A stretch of 64,000 nt of DNA. Source: Sweltsa coloradensis. Lineage: Eukaryota; Arthropoda; Insecta; Plecoptera; Chloroperlidae. The stretch lies in the NCBI GenBank assembly GCA_024449915.1, contig JAMZAV010001440.1, forward strand, positions 62,001 through 126,000, read 5' to 3'. Numbering within the stretch: position 1 is the first letter of the stretch; the number at the start of each line of letters is the position of its first letter. Below, piece after piece: positions 1 through 12,800 of this stretch. The position numbers were made by a program, and so were the translations under genes. Below the pieces are notes generated by a model. The model was given only the letters and a program-made list of their open reading frames with translations, searched no databases and was not told the origin of the DNA.

Positions 1-949
1 GATACCAGCATATATAAGTATAGAACACCGATCAATCTAGCTGGACACGATTCCTCCCGCGGACAGCGCCAGAATCAACAAGTCTAATTCGGAACAACCT
101 TTAGAATTTATTATGTGCCTCGTTGCTACGACGGCTCCAAAGACACCTTTTAAACATTCCTAAGCCAAGAACCAATGGACTGAAGTACACATCAAGAGTT
201 AAAAAACTAGGGATTGAACCCTGGACCTTCTGCATTGAAAGCAGAGCCTCTAACCACAAGACCATGTTTTACAAGCATAATACACTTGGTGAGGGGGGGG
301 GGCTATTAGTTCAATGTTTGTACATGCACGTACGCAGCGCATTATTTAGGCCTACAGAGTAATCGTTAAGTGGAAAATTAATGACATAAATAATCTTATA
401 CATAATATTGACTTAAAAAATAATTAAGTCTGTAAGCGCGTTTTGGGTAGTTCGATGTTAGAATTTTGTTATATTTTTTTTTTTATGACTTACTGTGCTA
501 GCGTCGAGGATGTTATATTTGCTCCAAACACTACATGATATTATTAATGTTTACGGATTCATAGACAGTTTTACAACTACACTGTAAGTTGTATTGTTAC
601 TGTCAACAATGTCACAGAAAATCAACTTGATCTCGTGCGATGGTCGTTTAAAACTTCTTACAGCGCGAGTGTTATACGTAGCACATTGTCTTAATTACTC
701 GCAGTGAGTAAGTGAGTGGGTAAGAAGACCGTTGAACTTGTATTTGACAGGCGAATAATTCCTTACGTGTTCATAACTTGGTGTAATGTGACATTGAATT
801 ACTTTATTTGGACTTACCTTGCGGAAACAGTTTGAAAACAGCACTGTTAGCTGTTTGTAATAGTCCACACACACACAATGGGTCTTACTTGGAGCCCGGG
901 CTGCGTTATGCTACCACAATCAACTCAGTGGTGATTCAATTTTTATTTA
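1..949. other. Intergenic, no gene seen
   Basis: AT-rich DNA with no supportable coding exon. The short reading frames at 123-362 and 808-993 have no recognisable domain and no splice context. A tRNA-like stretch lies at about 202-272 on the minus strand. Confidence 0.5.
202..272 (-). pseudogene. tRNA-like sequence, degenerate
   Basis: On the minus strand an A-box-like stretch (TGGTCTTGTGGTTAGAGG) is followed by a clean anticodon-type hairpin (TCTGC, 7-base loop TTTCAAT, GCAGA) and a B-box-like GGTTCAATCC. The loop would give anticodon TCA, but the T-stem has mismatches and only about five acceptor pairs (AAAAC/GTTTT) can form. A decayed tRNA or the head of a tRNA-derived SINE is more likely than a working tRNA. 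Confidence 0.4.
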
Positions 950-1579
950 CTAGGAAGCTTCGCAAACGCTTTTTCAGGCGCGTTGTTGGATGAGCGTAAT
1001 TTTTTTAAAACGAAAAAAGCGTAAAATTGCGATTTTCATGAGAAATAATTTTTCGATTACGCTCAAATTTCACACGATATATAAATTCATACAATTATGG
1101 TTCTGTGAAAACTAAAAATACAATATGATGAAGCATGTCGGTGTTATAAGCCGAAGAAATTTTAAAAATTGAGAAAATCGTAAAATTGCGATTATAATGA
1201 AAAATAATTTTTTGATTCCGCTCAAATTTCTCACGAATATATCAATTTATATAATTAAGGTTCTGTAAACAAATCATTTCAATCGGATAAAGCATGTAGG
1301 TGTTAAAAGTCGAAGAATTTTTTTTTAAATCGAAAAAAAATCGTAAAATTGCGATTTTTATGAGAAATAATTTTTCGATTGCACTCAAAAACGTGACAGT
1401 TTTACGTTCAGAGATTTCAAAGGCCTCCAGAAAATTTCATTGCAATTGGAGTATCGGTTTAGCCGGAATCCTGTTAACAAACAGACAAAAATACAAAAAA
1501 AGAAAGAAAGAAAACATTAGCCCCTACGGCTCCAGTGTAGTGAAATGGAATCTTCGCTTCGCTCGCTACGCTCATCCAA
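950..1579 (-). mobile_element. Helentron-like non-autonomous element (HINE), family 1
   Basis: Read on the minus strand it starts TTGGATGAGCG and ends with a hairpin (AACGCGCCTG..AAAGCGTT) followed by CTTCCTAGT. The interior holds about three degenerate direct repeats of roughly 130-150 bp with a core like CGTAAAATTGCGATTTT. The same family lies on the plus strand at 52007-52665. No coding capacity is seen. The superfamily is inferred from terminal architecture, not from a protein. Confidence 0.7.
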
Positions 1580-2743
1580 TGAAATGTCTATTTTATTCAG
1601 TAATGAGAACTGATATAAAAAGGAGAACAGTTATAAACCTAAGTGCATAGATGTACACAGAACAATATATCTTGAAATACTAATAATAACAACAACAATA
1701 GTCTGTAACTTATTCTAGATTTCGGACAAACAATAGTCCATAATGTAATGAATTAATTGGCATGTACACTGCACTTTAAATAAAGAAAGCTATGTTGAAA
1801 ACTACCCGTTGAAGACGACTGAACAGTTGTCGAAATATTGTTTCGCATAGTTTTCTTTATTTACAAGTGCAGAGTACAGTCTAATTAATTAATTACATTA
1901 TTAACCTTCCCTGTTCTAAAAGTTTCATTATTATATTAACAATAGTCCAGTTTAGAATCGCATTTCCATTTACATTTTGTTGAGACAAAAATGTTATGAA
2001 TGATTACTGTAGATGGTCACTAGGAGAATAGAAATCGCGAGTATATTTTTTTCTAATTTGGGTTCATGGAGACAAATTTGGGGTTTGCGTTTTTTTTATA
2101 CTTTTAGCTATAACTTCTCGGAAATGGATCTAATCGAAAAAAATTAAATTAAATTTTTCTTCGCATATTCAGTTGTAATATGATGATTGATTTAATTTGT
2201 GTTTTTGTTGAAATTTACAGTCAGTACCACAAATCAGATACCACGTGTTTATTTTACAAACCACAACTTGTACCGCCTAACGAACATTTTTTCAAATTAA
2301 TCATTTTGCAATCGTAATTCATTGAATTAAGATATAATTAAGTGGTTTGCGGTTTTTGTATTTAAACTATGGTAAATAACGGAGGTTCAGGAATGGCTTT
2401 GATTTTGATCTTGTCAATTTTATGCTGTCAAATCGAGTTTTCCATGTTGTTTTAGAAGGTTGATTGTTCAAGAAGGCGGTGAGAGTTTAGGAGAAAAGAG
2501 TTATGGTTGAATCATGGTTGAATTAAAAACATATTTTGCACATTTTTACAAAAATACTCAACTAAACACCTAATACGACTTAAATATTCCACTCCTAGGC
2601 TTGTGAGATGTAAGTTTATAGGTACTAACCATGTGGCAGATATGGGTATCATTACAATAATGCACATAATTTCGTATTATTCATTTTATTCTTATGAATT
2701 AATGCAAACACACGATATATACCTTCGCTTGTTTGCTTGTTTG
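1580..2743. other. Intergenic, no gene seen
   Basis: AT-rich sequence with no coding exon or RNA that I can support. Near 1780-1870 there is a short imperfect palindrome (AAGAAAGCTATG.. against ..CATAGTTTTCTTT) that may be a small inverted-repeat remnant. Confidence 0.45.
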
Positions 2744-3126
2744 TTCGGTTCCCACTCGAACACCGAAGTTAAGCAGAATCGGGCGTGGTCAGGGGTAGAG
2801 TGGGTGACCACTCTGCCCTGAAACTCACGTATACCGCTGGTTAGAGCAGATGAGGGTTCGAAAGCTAGTGTAACGGCTTCGTTCTCGTCGACGTCTGCTC
2901 GGCAGTCCGGGTTAGTGGAGGAACATTTATGACTGTCAAGGTTACACCGTCTTTTCGGATGTGACGTTAAGTTCCCTTGGTACTTGTCGAAAGGAGTAGG
3001 CTACGTGCTGGTACCGGGTTTCCCCTCCTCCCTTCTGCTCATACTTCATCCTCATCTACCACCACTCATCGTCTCGAATAGCCAAAGTGCATTAATATAA
3101 GACGTATCTAATCAATCAATCAATCA
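2744..3126 (+). mobile_element. 5S rRNA-derived SINE (SINE3 type), copy 1
   Basis: Positions 2747-2815 match the internal promoter region of 5S rRNA, including GAAGTTAAGCAGAATCGGGC and GAGTGGGTGACC. A body of about 290 bp follows, shared with the copy at 56856-57259, and the element ends in (AATC)n at 3111-3126. The 5' end of the 5S head is shortened. A direct repeat of about 18-20 bp, imperfect, flanks it (CCTTCGCTTGTTTGCTTG at about 2723; CCTTTGCTTGTTTG at about 3135), as expected for target-primed insertion. It would be copied by a LINE in trans; the (AATC)n tail matches LINE tails in this window. Confidence 0.8.
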
Positions 3127-3509
3127 CGGCAGATGCCTTTGCTTGTTTGTTTGATTTCATTAGCATCTTGGAAAATTGGGTTTCATTCCCTTATTGTACA
3201 TTAATTCTCATTAGGAATGGTTTCTATAGCTTCTGTCAATCTTGCGAACGACCACTCAAGATCGTAAATGTGACAGTATTTAATTTGGACGTCAACATAT
3301 TGTTTTAAATATGTGACACGACAATGAGTGACGTATGAATGTTTGTGCGACTGTAAGCGCGTAGTTCTCTGAGCCGCCACAGATGTGCAGTTGTGCACCA
3401 TATCAACATGTTGTCGTCGCATCCTGCCTAATCAAGGCTTTAAAAACATTATACAAATTGTTAAGCAATGTTATACATTAAACATTAGTTTTGTGGATTA
3501 GTTTAGTTT

Positions 3510-4354
3510 TTAAACGAGTGAGCGAGTGAGAAAATAGGCACTTACGTGATTGTGTGTGTGTGTGTTCTATAAAAATCAGCCGAATCGCTGAATAGATTGC
3601 GCTGAAATTTTGAACAGGTGCGAGTTAACTTAGAACTGCTAACAAAATCAGCTAGACCAGTTGCGATTTAAACCTACAAGAAATAAAAAATTAAAAAATA
3701 GGCTGCAAATGTGTAGGATTTATTTTGACGACAATGGTTTTGTTTTAGAAAAAAAACTTTGTTATTTGTCAGGCTAAAAAAATTGCATGCAGTGACTAAG
3801 GTGTGTCGAATTTTGCAAGCTCAAGGTACCCCCAAATTCCACTCAGAGATTGAGTAAACCTTGCAATCTTTACACGTATTTCGTACTGGCTATGTTTTCC
3901 ATAGTATTGTCACAGATGATAGACTACACTGCGTTATACATTTCAAAACCGGTTGAATAATTTCTACAATACAATCCAGAAATAACCAAATCTTTCCCGA
4001 CCAGGGAATTGAACCCAGGTCTCCCATATTTCGGCTGTAAGGGCGCCTTAGCCAACTAGACTAGGAAAACGCTAAAGCCGTTGTTAGACGAGGGAGCGAG
4101 TAATTTGTTGAGTACCCGGGAACATTTGCATACAAGTTGATTGATATACAGGTATAAATAATAGGGTTTTTAGTTTCTTTGTTATACGGGCGTGTCAGCT
4201 GTAAGGCCATAATGCGCTACTCTACTAGGCAAGGGTGGAAAGACTAACGGTGTCTAGATCCAGTCTTAGGTATAGTGGGAGAAAAGGGAATTATACCGGG
4301 TACTCAACACAATGCTCACTCACTCGTCTAACAACGACTTTGGCGTTTTCCTAG
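3510..4354 (+). mobile_element. Helentron-like element (HINE), family 5
   Basis: It starts TAAACGAGTGAGCGAG and ends CTCACTCACTCGTCTAA, then the hairpin AACGACTTTGGCGTT and TTCCTAGT. The 5' motif is complementary to the motif just before the hairpin, the asymmetric terminal repeat typical of HINEs. Inside, at about 4063-4110, lies an inverted copy of the 3' end, so the last 290 bp have a 3' terminus at both sides. Next to it a tRNA-like stretch on the minus strand (about 3994-4066, B-box GGTTCAATTCC) recurs in the two relatives at 10.4-13.3 kb. No protein is encoded. Confidence 0.65.
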
Positions 4355-4412
4355 TGTATTTTGTACTTAATTTATATTGTTTACTATAGATAAATGGTTT
4401 GTTAAATATATT

Positions 4413-5213
4413 TGGATGAGCGAAGCGAAGACTTCAATTTCACCGACCCCCCAAAAAATTTAGCTCGGGTGTTTTTTTGTTTTTTTTTTTGTTTTTTTGT
4501 TTTTTTGTTTTTTTGTTTTTTTGTTTTTTTGTTTGTTTTTCTGTCTGTTTGTTCGCTCTCTACCGGGCAAACGGCATATGCGATCTGGATGAAAATTTGA
4601 CAGGACCTTCGAAATCTCTGAACTTAGACTTGCCACGTTTTTGGGTGCAATCGAAGAAATATTTCTCATGAATATCGTACTTTTACGATTTTTTTCGATT
4701 TTTTGGGCGATATTTTCGTGCCATTTGGGCCAATTCTGACCAAACGGGTGAAGCTAAAACGTTCATATTATACATGGACATTAAGGTAATGGTGATTTAG
4801 TACATTTTGAAAGAAAAAGTTGAAAAAGTTAGCCAGAATCTATAGAAATAAAGCTTTTAATATAAGATTTTTGGTTTTTTGTACGATATTTTCGTGCCAT
4901 TTGGGCCAATTCTGACCAAACGGGTGGGGTTTTAACGTTCATATTATACATGGACATTAAGGTTATGGTGATGTAGTACCTTTTGAAAGAAAAAGTTGAA
5001 AAAGTTAGCCAGAATCCATAGAAATAAAGCTTTTAATATAAGTTTTTACGGTTAATAATACCAATTGACAAGAAACAAAAGAAACTTGACAACATTCACC
5101 TACAATGCGTAGGCAGCAAAACAAAGCACTTGCAAAAGTAAAGATATCCCAAGCAAACTTAAAACTTTAAAAAGCTCATCCATCAACGCGGCGGGACTTT
5201 AGCGTTTTCCTAG
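4413..5213 (+). mobile_element. Helentron-like element (HINE), family 2, copy 1
   Basis: Starts TGGATGAGCGAAGCGAAG and ends GCTCATCCATC, then the hairpin AACGCGGCGGGACTTTAGCG and TTTTCCTAGT. TGGATGAGC at the 5' end is the complement of GCTCATCCA before the hairpin. The interior has a T-rich (GTTTTTT)n tract at about 4470-4530 and two direct repeats of about 180 bp starting near 4710 and 4890. Frames over the T/A tract give Phe- or Lys-rich peptides that are not genes. Confidence 0.75.
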
Positions 5214-5214
5214 T

Positions 5215-5641
5215 AATAAACAAGTAGCCTAGGTCTATATTTGTGTGAATGTTCGGAGACGCCCCTCACCATACACAGACAACTGGTAATCTCTCAACAT
5301 CCGGTGCCGTCCATCCGCGATGTTGTGCATGGCCTAGTGAGTTTATTTGCCTTGATTTCGCCATATAGTACAGAAGTCTTTCTTGGCCTGGCTTATTCAA
5401 TGTGCTATGTTTGTTTAACACACTGGTCTACTAAAATATAAAATTCGGCTCAAATAGCAACATGCGTAAAATATGTTGAAAATGCATTTTTGTGAAGAAT
5501 ACTCATTATCCTGTACCCACAGGTAAGAACATTCTACAATTAAGAGTTTACCTTTTAAGAGGACGAGGCATGCTCATTCTACGCGCTTTCAAATTTCTCA
5601 CACAATTTTAGTCGCATCTATTTGTGATTTTATATTATTGT
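5215..5641. other. Spacer between two HINE copies
   Basis: About 430 bp of non-repeat intergenic DNA. I see no supportable gene; a 66-codon frame at 5241 has no recognisable features. Confidence 0.4.
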
Positions 5642-6454
5642 TGGATGAGCGTAGCGAGCGAAGCGAGTGGAGCGAAGACTTCAATTTCACTGACCCCCCA
5701 AAAAATTTAGCTCGGGTGTTTTTTTTTTGTTTTTTTGTTTTTTTTTGTTTTTTTGTTTTTTTGTTTTTTTGTTTGTATTTTTGTCTGTTTGTTCGCTCTC
5801 TACCGGGCAAACGGCATATGCGATCTTGATGAAAATTTGACAGGACCTTTGAAATCTCTGAACTTAGACTTGCTACGTTTTTGGGTACAATCGAAGAAAT
5901 ATTTCTCATGAATATCGTACTTTTACGATTTTTTTCGATTTTTAGTGCGATATTTTCGTGACATTTGGGCCGATTCTGACCAAACGGGTGGGGCTACAAC
6001 GTTCATATTTCACATGTACATTAAGGTAATGGTGATGTATTGCTTTTTGAAAGAAAAAGTTGAAAAAGTTTGCCAGAATCCATAGAATAAAGGTTTTAAT
6101 ATAAGTTTTTTTTATTTTTTGTGCGATATTTTCGTGCCATTTGGGCCGATTCTGACCAAACGGGTTGGGCTACAACGTTCATATTATACATGGACATTAA
6201 GGTTATGGTGATGTAGTATCTTTTGAAATAAAAAGTTGAAAAAGTTAGCCAGAATCCATAGAAAGAAAGCTTTTAATATAAGTTTTTTACGGTAAATAAT
6301 ACCAATTGACAAGAAACAATAGAAACTTGACAACAATCACCTACAATGCGTAGGCAGCAAAACAAAGAACTTGCAAAAGTAAAGATATCCCACGCAAATT
6401 AAAAACTTCAAAAAGCTCATCCATCAACGCGGCGGGACTTTAGCGTTTTCCTAG
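5642..6454 (+). mobile_element. Helentron-like element (HINE), family 2, copy 2
   Basis: A second copy of the family at 4413-5213, in the same orientation about 1.2 kb downstream. The 5' end is fuller (TTGGATGAGCGTAGCGAGCG). It has the same T-rich tract, the same two internal direct repeats, and the same ending: GCTCATCCATC, hairpin, CCTAGT. Both ends can be placed to within 1-2 bases by comparing the two copies. Confidence 0.75.
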
Positions 6455-6832
6455 TGTAAAAACTTATTATAAAGACAACCATATCATAGCACTTAAAAAA
6501 AAATAATCTTGAATAAATAACTATGCCAAACAACTACGCAGTTTTTGACTAATCTATGATAAATTTAAAAAAAATCTGATATGATTGGGGCTACAGATGT
6601 CCTTCATTATCAAGTATGCCAATGGTTATGGCTACAGGGTAAGGAACGTGCCGAACATCAAATCACGCCAAGCATCCTCCTAAGCATTCTAGATTCTTGG
6701 CTGTCAGACCTTTATGAGCAATGTGTGCACAATTCTTGCCGAGAGTAACGCTTTCAAACAGACATGACAACAATAGTAAATGATATTTTAGTATCATACA
6801 TGTTACAGATTTCCAGAAAGTGAGCTTGAGTA
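6455..6832 (+). promoter_or_regulatory. Upstream region of the CAP gene
   Basis: 378 bp between a HINE end and the CAP start codon. AT-rich, with no other gene. It must contain the promoter and 5' UTR, but I cannot point to a convincing TATA or initiator. Confidence 0.3.
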
Positions 6833-9800
6833 ATGACTGCAAGTAAGCTAGCGGTCAGTGCTGTGTTGTGTGTTGTGCTGCTATTAGACGCAGCCTCCGG
6901 CCAGGACTACTGCAAGATATGTGAGAACCACACAATGTGCAAGTTCAAAGTAAGGACACAAATAATAGCTTTATCATAGATACTTCTTACCGACAGCATT
7001 GTCTCGAACTCCTAGAAGTCGCTGAGGCTGGCGCTGAGACGAGTTTAGGCGCTCAGTTTTTTTTTTCTTTTTCGGGTAAACGGTTTTTAATACCGTTATC
7101 AAATTTCACAGTTACGTTAATAAACAATAAATCTATGCTATCCAGTAAGCGTATGTATATATTAATTCGTTGATTTTGAATAAAAAAATTAGTGAACTCA
7201 TAGAAATTACTCCATTTTGGTCAAATTCGGGAATTTATTCCAACTGTACAGATTTTTTAAACTCAATTTGCATACTGGATATCAACGTTTAAATCAATGT
7301 GAACGCGTAGGTTAATTTGGTTTTGTCGTCAGATAAACGGTTTGGTGGGAATTTCCAGAATTGAAATCCATGTTTTGGATTTCCCATTTTTCACGTTTTG
7401 GACTTATGTCTCGCAATGGATCTTTTAAGGCTTATTTTTGCAACCAATTGCGTATATTTATATACAAGTACTTTGTTCACATCCATGCAAAATTTGGCAA
7501 TGATATTATTAACCGTTCAGCAGAAATCATCAACACCCGAGTGCACGCATTTGAGTTGGGCCAAGCTCAGGGTCCCCTTGCACTTGACTCTGATTCCGGA
7601 GTTCCCGAGTTCAAATCTCTTCAAGACCGGCAATCCTAACTGAAGTTTTTTCCGAGGGTTTTCCTCGGTCTTTAATGCTAATGCAAGGGATCGAGTCCTC
7701 TTAAAAAGCCCTCTGACTTCCCTTCATTGTCCTATTCGCCACATATCTATAATGGAGTTCACATCGACTGTTCAGTGGGCTACAAATTCGCATTTTGTAC
7801 AACCCTTAGAAAGGGTTCCAACTGAACAATGCTTCGGAGTGCTTGGTAGCAAAGTGAACCCCATTGTGCAAAAGACAAATACCATCTCTAAACTAAAAGT
7901 GTAGTTGATAAGCTTTATCTCGATTAAATTAAATTAATTGTCTTATTTACATTTTTCTAAGCATTTTCGTTTTTTTTGGCGAAATGTTAAGCTTAGTTTT
8001 TAAGGAAATATCCGATTAAATCATATCAAATGGTGTTGCTATTTGTTTTGCAATTCCGCTTAGAATTGAGCTACAACTTCGATTTAAAAAGATTTTAGGT
8101 CTTGTTTTGACTTGATGAATTGAATAAACTATATATAAAATCACTAAATGAAAAAAATGACGCAATTTAACTATCACTTATACAAGAGACCCCACACCTG
8201 TCATCCCATTTCATCTTGGTTTTTAAATTGTAAACCTGGCTATGGTTGTAAAATACCTCTATTATATTCGTCACGCGCCTTTCCATCCTTTTGAAAGGGT
8301 TGGGTCTTTGATATTTTGTAAAAGGTTCGCAGAGTGTATAAATTATTGTATTGTGTAAAACTCAATCACTCGCCAGTAATGTAACTAATATTATTTCAAT
8401 CTTACATTTAATTGATGAGTCGAGTAAATATTATACTACACACACTGTCTAGCCTGCCTTTTTCCGGTTATTTGAGTTTTCGAAAGGCGATTTTAGCATC
8501 AGTTTCATTAAAAAAAATAGTTATTATACAATACAATTATATTTCAATTTCAATTTCAATTTCAATTTATTCATTCGATCGATACATGGTAACAGATATA
8601 ACCCCTCTTGGAAGAGAGGGAATGAATAATCCTTAATAACTATTATATTGATAAATATGATTCACATGATAATGATGGAAAATATAAATACTAATTAGTA
8701 AAAGTGGAATTTGAAAATAAGCGAGTTGCTATTAATGATAATGACATTGATATAATATATTATTTTATGGAAGTATAACTGGAGAAGAGAATTGTTCGAT
8801 GAGGTGATTTACAATTGGTGCAAGATAATGGTACAGATGAAAGTAAGAGACATAATGATATGGAGGCATATAACTAAAAAATAGTAACCATATGTTGCAA
8901 TGTTAGTCGATTTTGAAACAGGACTTTAAAACAAGTGATATATCATTGCTGAATTTAGCTAGAATAATAATTGTTAATTATTAATTATTTAATTAATTGT
9001 TCATTATTTATAATTGTTTATTATTTACATGGAGAGGTAGTCACTAACCGAGTAAAAGCTGTTTGTTGTGAGATATATTTTTAACTTGTGTTTGAAGGAG
9101 GGCAGGGTGGGGGAGGTTTTTATGTTTTCTGGGAGCTTGTTGTAAAGGGTGGAGGCAAGGTACTCGGGGCCTAGTGCAAAAAGGCGCAGGTGGTGGGGCG
9201 GCCTATGTATGTGAAGGATAGCTCTTGTGTTGTGGCAGTGCAGAGACGCATTGAGAGGGAAGAGGTTACTATTTGTGCAAACAAAGAGTGCAGCAGACTG
9301 GATGAGTGTGCATGCTAGAGTTAGAATTCCTAATTTCTTAAAGAGCTCCCTACAGGAGTGTTTTCTGGAGACACCCGAAATAATGCGTATCGCTCTCTTT
9401 TGGAGGATGAATATTCTATTAGCTTGGGGGGAGGCTCCCCAAAATAGCAGGCCATATGATAAGTGAGAGTGGATGTGGGCAAAGTAGACTTGCAATAAGA
9501 TATGGGGGTGAACAATTTGTTTGAGCTTACAGATAGTGTAGCATCCAGATAAAATTTTGTTGGCAACATGGTTAACATGAATAGACCAGTCGAGTTTTTC
9601 GGTCAATGCAAGGCCGAGGACTTTAACACTGGAAGCGCGGGGGATTATATCAAACTCTAGGTAAACTAGGGGACTAGCCAGTGGGATCTTATTGGGGGTG
9701 TGAAAGTGTAGGTATACTGTTTTAGATCGCGAGATGTAGAGTTGATTGTCTCGGCTGTATGATGATATTTTAGCCACTTGTCTGTTAATAAGGGGGGCAA

Positions 9801-12800
9801 GTGCCTGAGATGGATGGTGTTTAGGTAGGGTCAGCAGATGGCTGGAGTCATCCGCATATTGTGTGAGAATACCCTCATCCAGAAAGGTGGCCTGGTCATT
9901 AACATATATGATATAGGCTAGGGGCCCGAGTATGGAACCCTGGGGAACTCCACAGACAATGGACAGAGATTTAGAGCGGGTTTTGGTGATGGATAGACCA
10001 TTGGCTGTCTCGATTTCGACTACTTGAGAGCGGCCGGAGAGAAAAGAGGAAATCCAATCTAAAGCAATCCCCCGGATGCCATAGGTATTTAGCTTTCCTA
10101 GGAGAATTTTGTGATCTATCGTATCAAAAGCCTTTGTCATGTCGTAGAACACTCCTACCTTTGCCTTGGTCATCTTTGTCCAAAGCAGAATAGAGAGGGG
10201 AAAGAAAACTGAAGATTGCGCTTGTGGTGGATTTGTTTTTCAAAAAAACATGCTGAGTAGGGGAGAGAGATAATATGGACGCATGGGTTGACAAATGCAA
10301 ACAAATCTTAATATTTGGTTAGAATTAAAATTGAAAACACCCTAGGAACCATATTTTGACAAGAAATTGATTATTATATGTCATAATTAGACGAGTGAGC
10401 GCAGCGAACGTAGTCTACAACGCTACTCGATCGGCCTTGTCGTGATTAATTCTGTGTGTTTGTTAAATGTATGTTAAATGTCTGTCTGTCCGGTCCCATA
10501 CGGCCGAACGGCCAAATAGACTGAGTGAAATTTTAAACAGACATCCATGACCAGGTAACTGAGAACTGCTAACAAAATGAGCACAATCTGTTGCGATTTA
10601 AACCTGCAAGAAATAAAAACTGAAAAATACGTCGAAATGTATCGGAATTATTTTAACGACAATGGTTTTCATTTTGAAATAATATTTTTTGTTTGTTACA
10701 TACCTGGCTGTGAAATGCCGTGTCCAAGGTTAATCGAATGTCGGACGTCAAGGTACCCCCAAATTCCGCTCGTAGATTGAGTAAACCTTGCAATATTTTC
10801 ACATATTTCGTACTGGCTATGTTTTCCATAGTATTGTCACAGATGATGGACTTCACTGCGTTATATACATTTCAAAACATGTTAAATAATTTAAAAAATA
10901 CAATCCAGTAATAACAAAATCTTTCCCGACTAACTTCTCCCACATTTCGGCTATAAGGGCGCTTTAGCCAACTCGACTAGGGAAACGCCAAGGTCGTTGT
11001 TAGACGAGTGAGAGAGTCATGTGTTGAGTACGCGGGAACATTTGCATTTAAGTTTGATTATTGAAACGAGTGAGCGTAGCGACGTAGTGATTTCCTTTCG
11101 ACTAAACGGCCCTAATTGTTTTTCTGCGTGCGTGCGTGCGTGTGTGTGTGTGTGTACGTGAAAATCAGCCGAATCGCTGAACAGATTGCGCTGATAATTT
11201 AAACAGACATCCGGTACGAGTTTATTGAGAACTGCAAAACAAAAATCAGCAAGATTCATTGCGATTTAAACCTACAAGAAATGATAAACTGAAAAATAGA
11301 ACCCAATGTTAGAATTATTTTAACGACAATGTTTTAGATTTTGAAAAGATTTTTTTGTTTTTTTTTCGCCTGGCCGTGTAATCCCGTGCCCATGCAAGGT
11401 CTGTCGAATGTTGACGTCAAGGTCCCCCAAAATTTCCCGCTCGTAGATTGAGTAAACCTTGCAATATTTACGTATTTCGTACGGGCTATGTTTACCATAG
11501 TGGGCCCCTATTCCCACAGATGATGGACTACACTGCGTTATATAAATTTTCAAAACATGTTTAATTATTTTTTTAATTACAATCTAGAAATAAAATCTTT
11601 CCCGACCAGGGGGTTGAACCCACGTCTCCCACATTTCGGCTACAAGGCGCTTTAGCCAACTAGACTAGGGAACGCCAAAGTCGTAGTTAGACGAAGTGAG
11701 CGAGTCATGTGGTGAGTTTCCCGGGAACATTTGCATTTAAGTTTGATAATTATATTCGTATAAAATTAGGGTATTGTGGAAATCACTGTGCCGGAGGTTG
11801 CTGTTGTTGGCAGTCTTCAACTGAATATCCGTGTGCTGCCGGGTCTTGATTAAAGGTAGATTGTTGGTCCGGGAGTTGTGTAAAAGTTTAGGCCATAGTT
11901 TAGGCCAAAATGCTCCACTGTAGCCCATGATAGGCTATAGGGAGGCCTAAGGTAAGGGGAAGAAAAAAAATGTTACCGGGGACTCAACACATGGGTCCTC
12001 ACTCGTCCAACAACGACTTTGGCGTTTCCCTAGTAATATTCGTATAAATAATAGGGTATTTAAGTTTGGTCATAGTTTAGGCCATAATGCCTTGAGTATA
12101 GAACCTTTGCTCCACTGTAGCCTATAGACCGTTAGGTGACTCTTAATCCCCCCTCCCCCCCTTCCCCCCGCCAATTGGCAGCTGGGGCGTTTAGACGGTA
12201 GGGGTGTCCAAAGTCACATATGCAAATATATGTTAAAATATTTTTTCTAATGCAAATTAATCTTCATTTTATAATTTGATTGCAAGACCTAACATCATAC
12301 ATGATGTCAAAACATAATACACCTACTGATTTGCTATATGTACACACAGGGTTTTCCAAAAAGTCACAAAATAGTATGAAACTTGTGGCGGCCATTCTTT
12401 CATCTGTACGTATATAACCCCTCGAACTTATAACAGTGTGTGTTTTCTCACAGTTGAAACTATGTTTTTCTCATGCATGCATGTTTGTCAGTTAACATCT
12501 GAGGCGTTTAGACGGTAGGGGTGTCCAATGTCTCATAAGCAAACATATGTTCATATATTTTTCCTAGGTAAAGTTTCAAAATTCAAAATTTTGGACAACC
12601 CTGATAGAAATTATAATTCTTTGCTAAGCCCACATACAATACGTATTCTTAGACAGGTTTACTGATTTTAGTAACATTAACCCATTTTTAGCACTTAAAA
12701 AAAAGTTGTATATTAGCAATAATATAAAACCCAGCATTTTGGACTGCCCTTGAATTGTTTTTGCATAATTTATTATTTAAAATTAAGAGTTATTTGTCAA

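Noticed and set aside
202..272. A working tRNA with anticodon TCA
   Set aside because: T-stem mismatches and a poor acceptor stem; such an anticodon would need selenocysteine-type structure, which is absent.
4412..4669. Phe-rich and Lys-rich reading frames on both strands
   Set aside because: They are translations of the (GTTTTTT)n tract inside a HINE; the same frames reappear in the second copy at 5598-5909.
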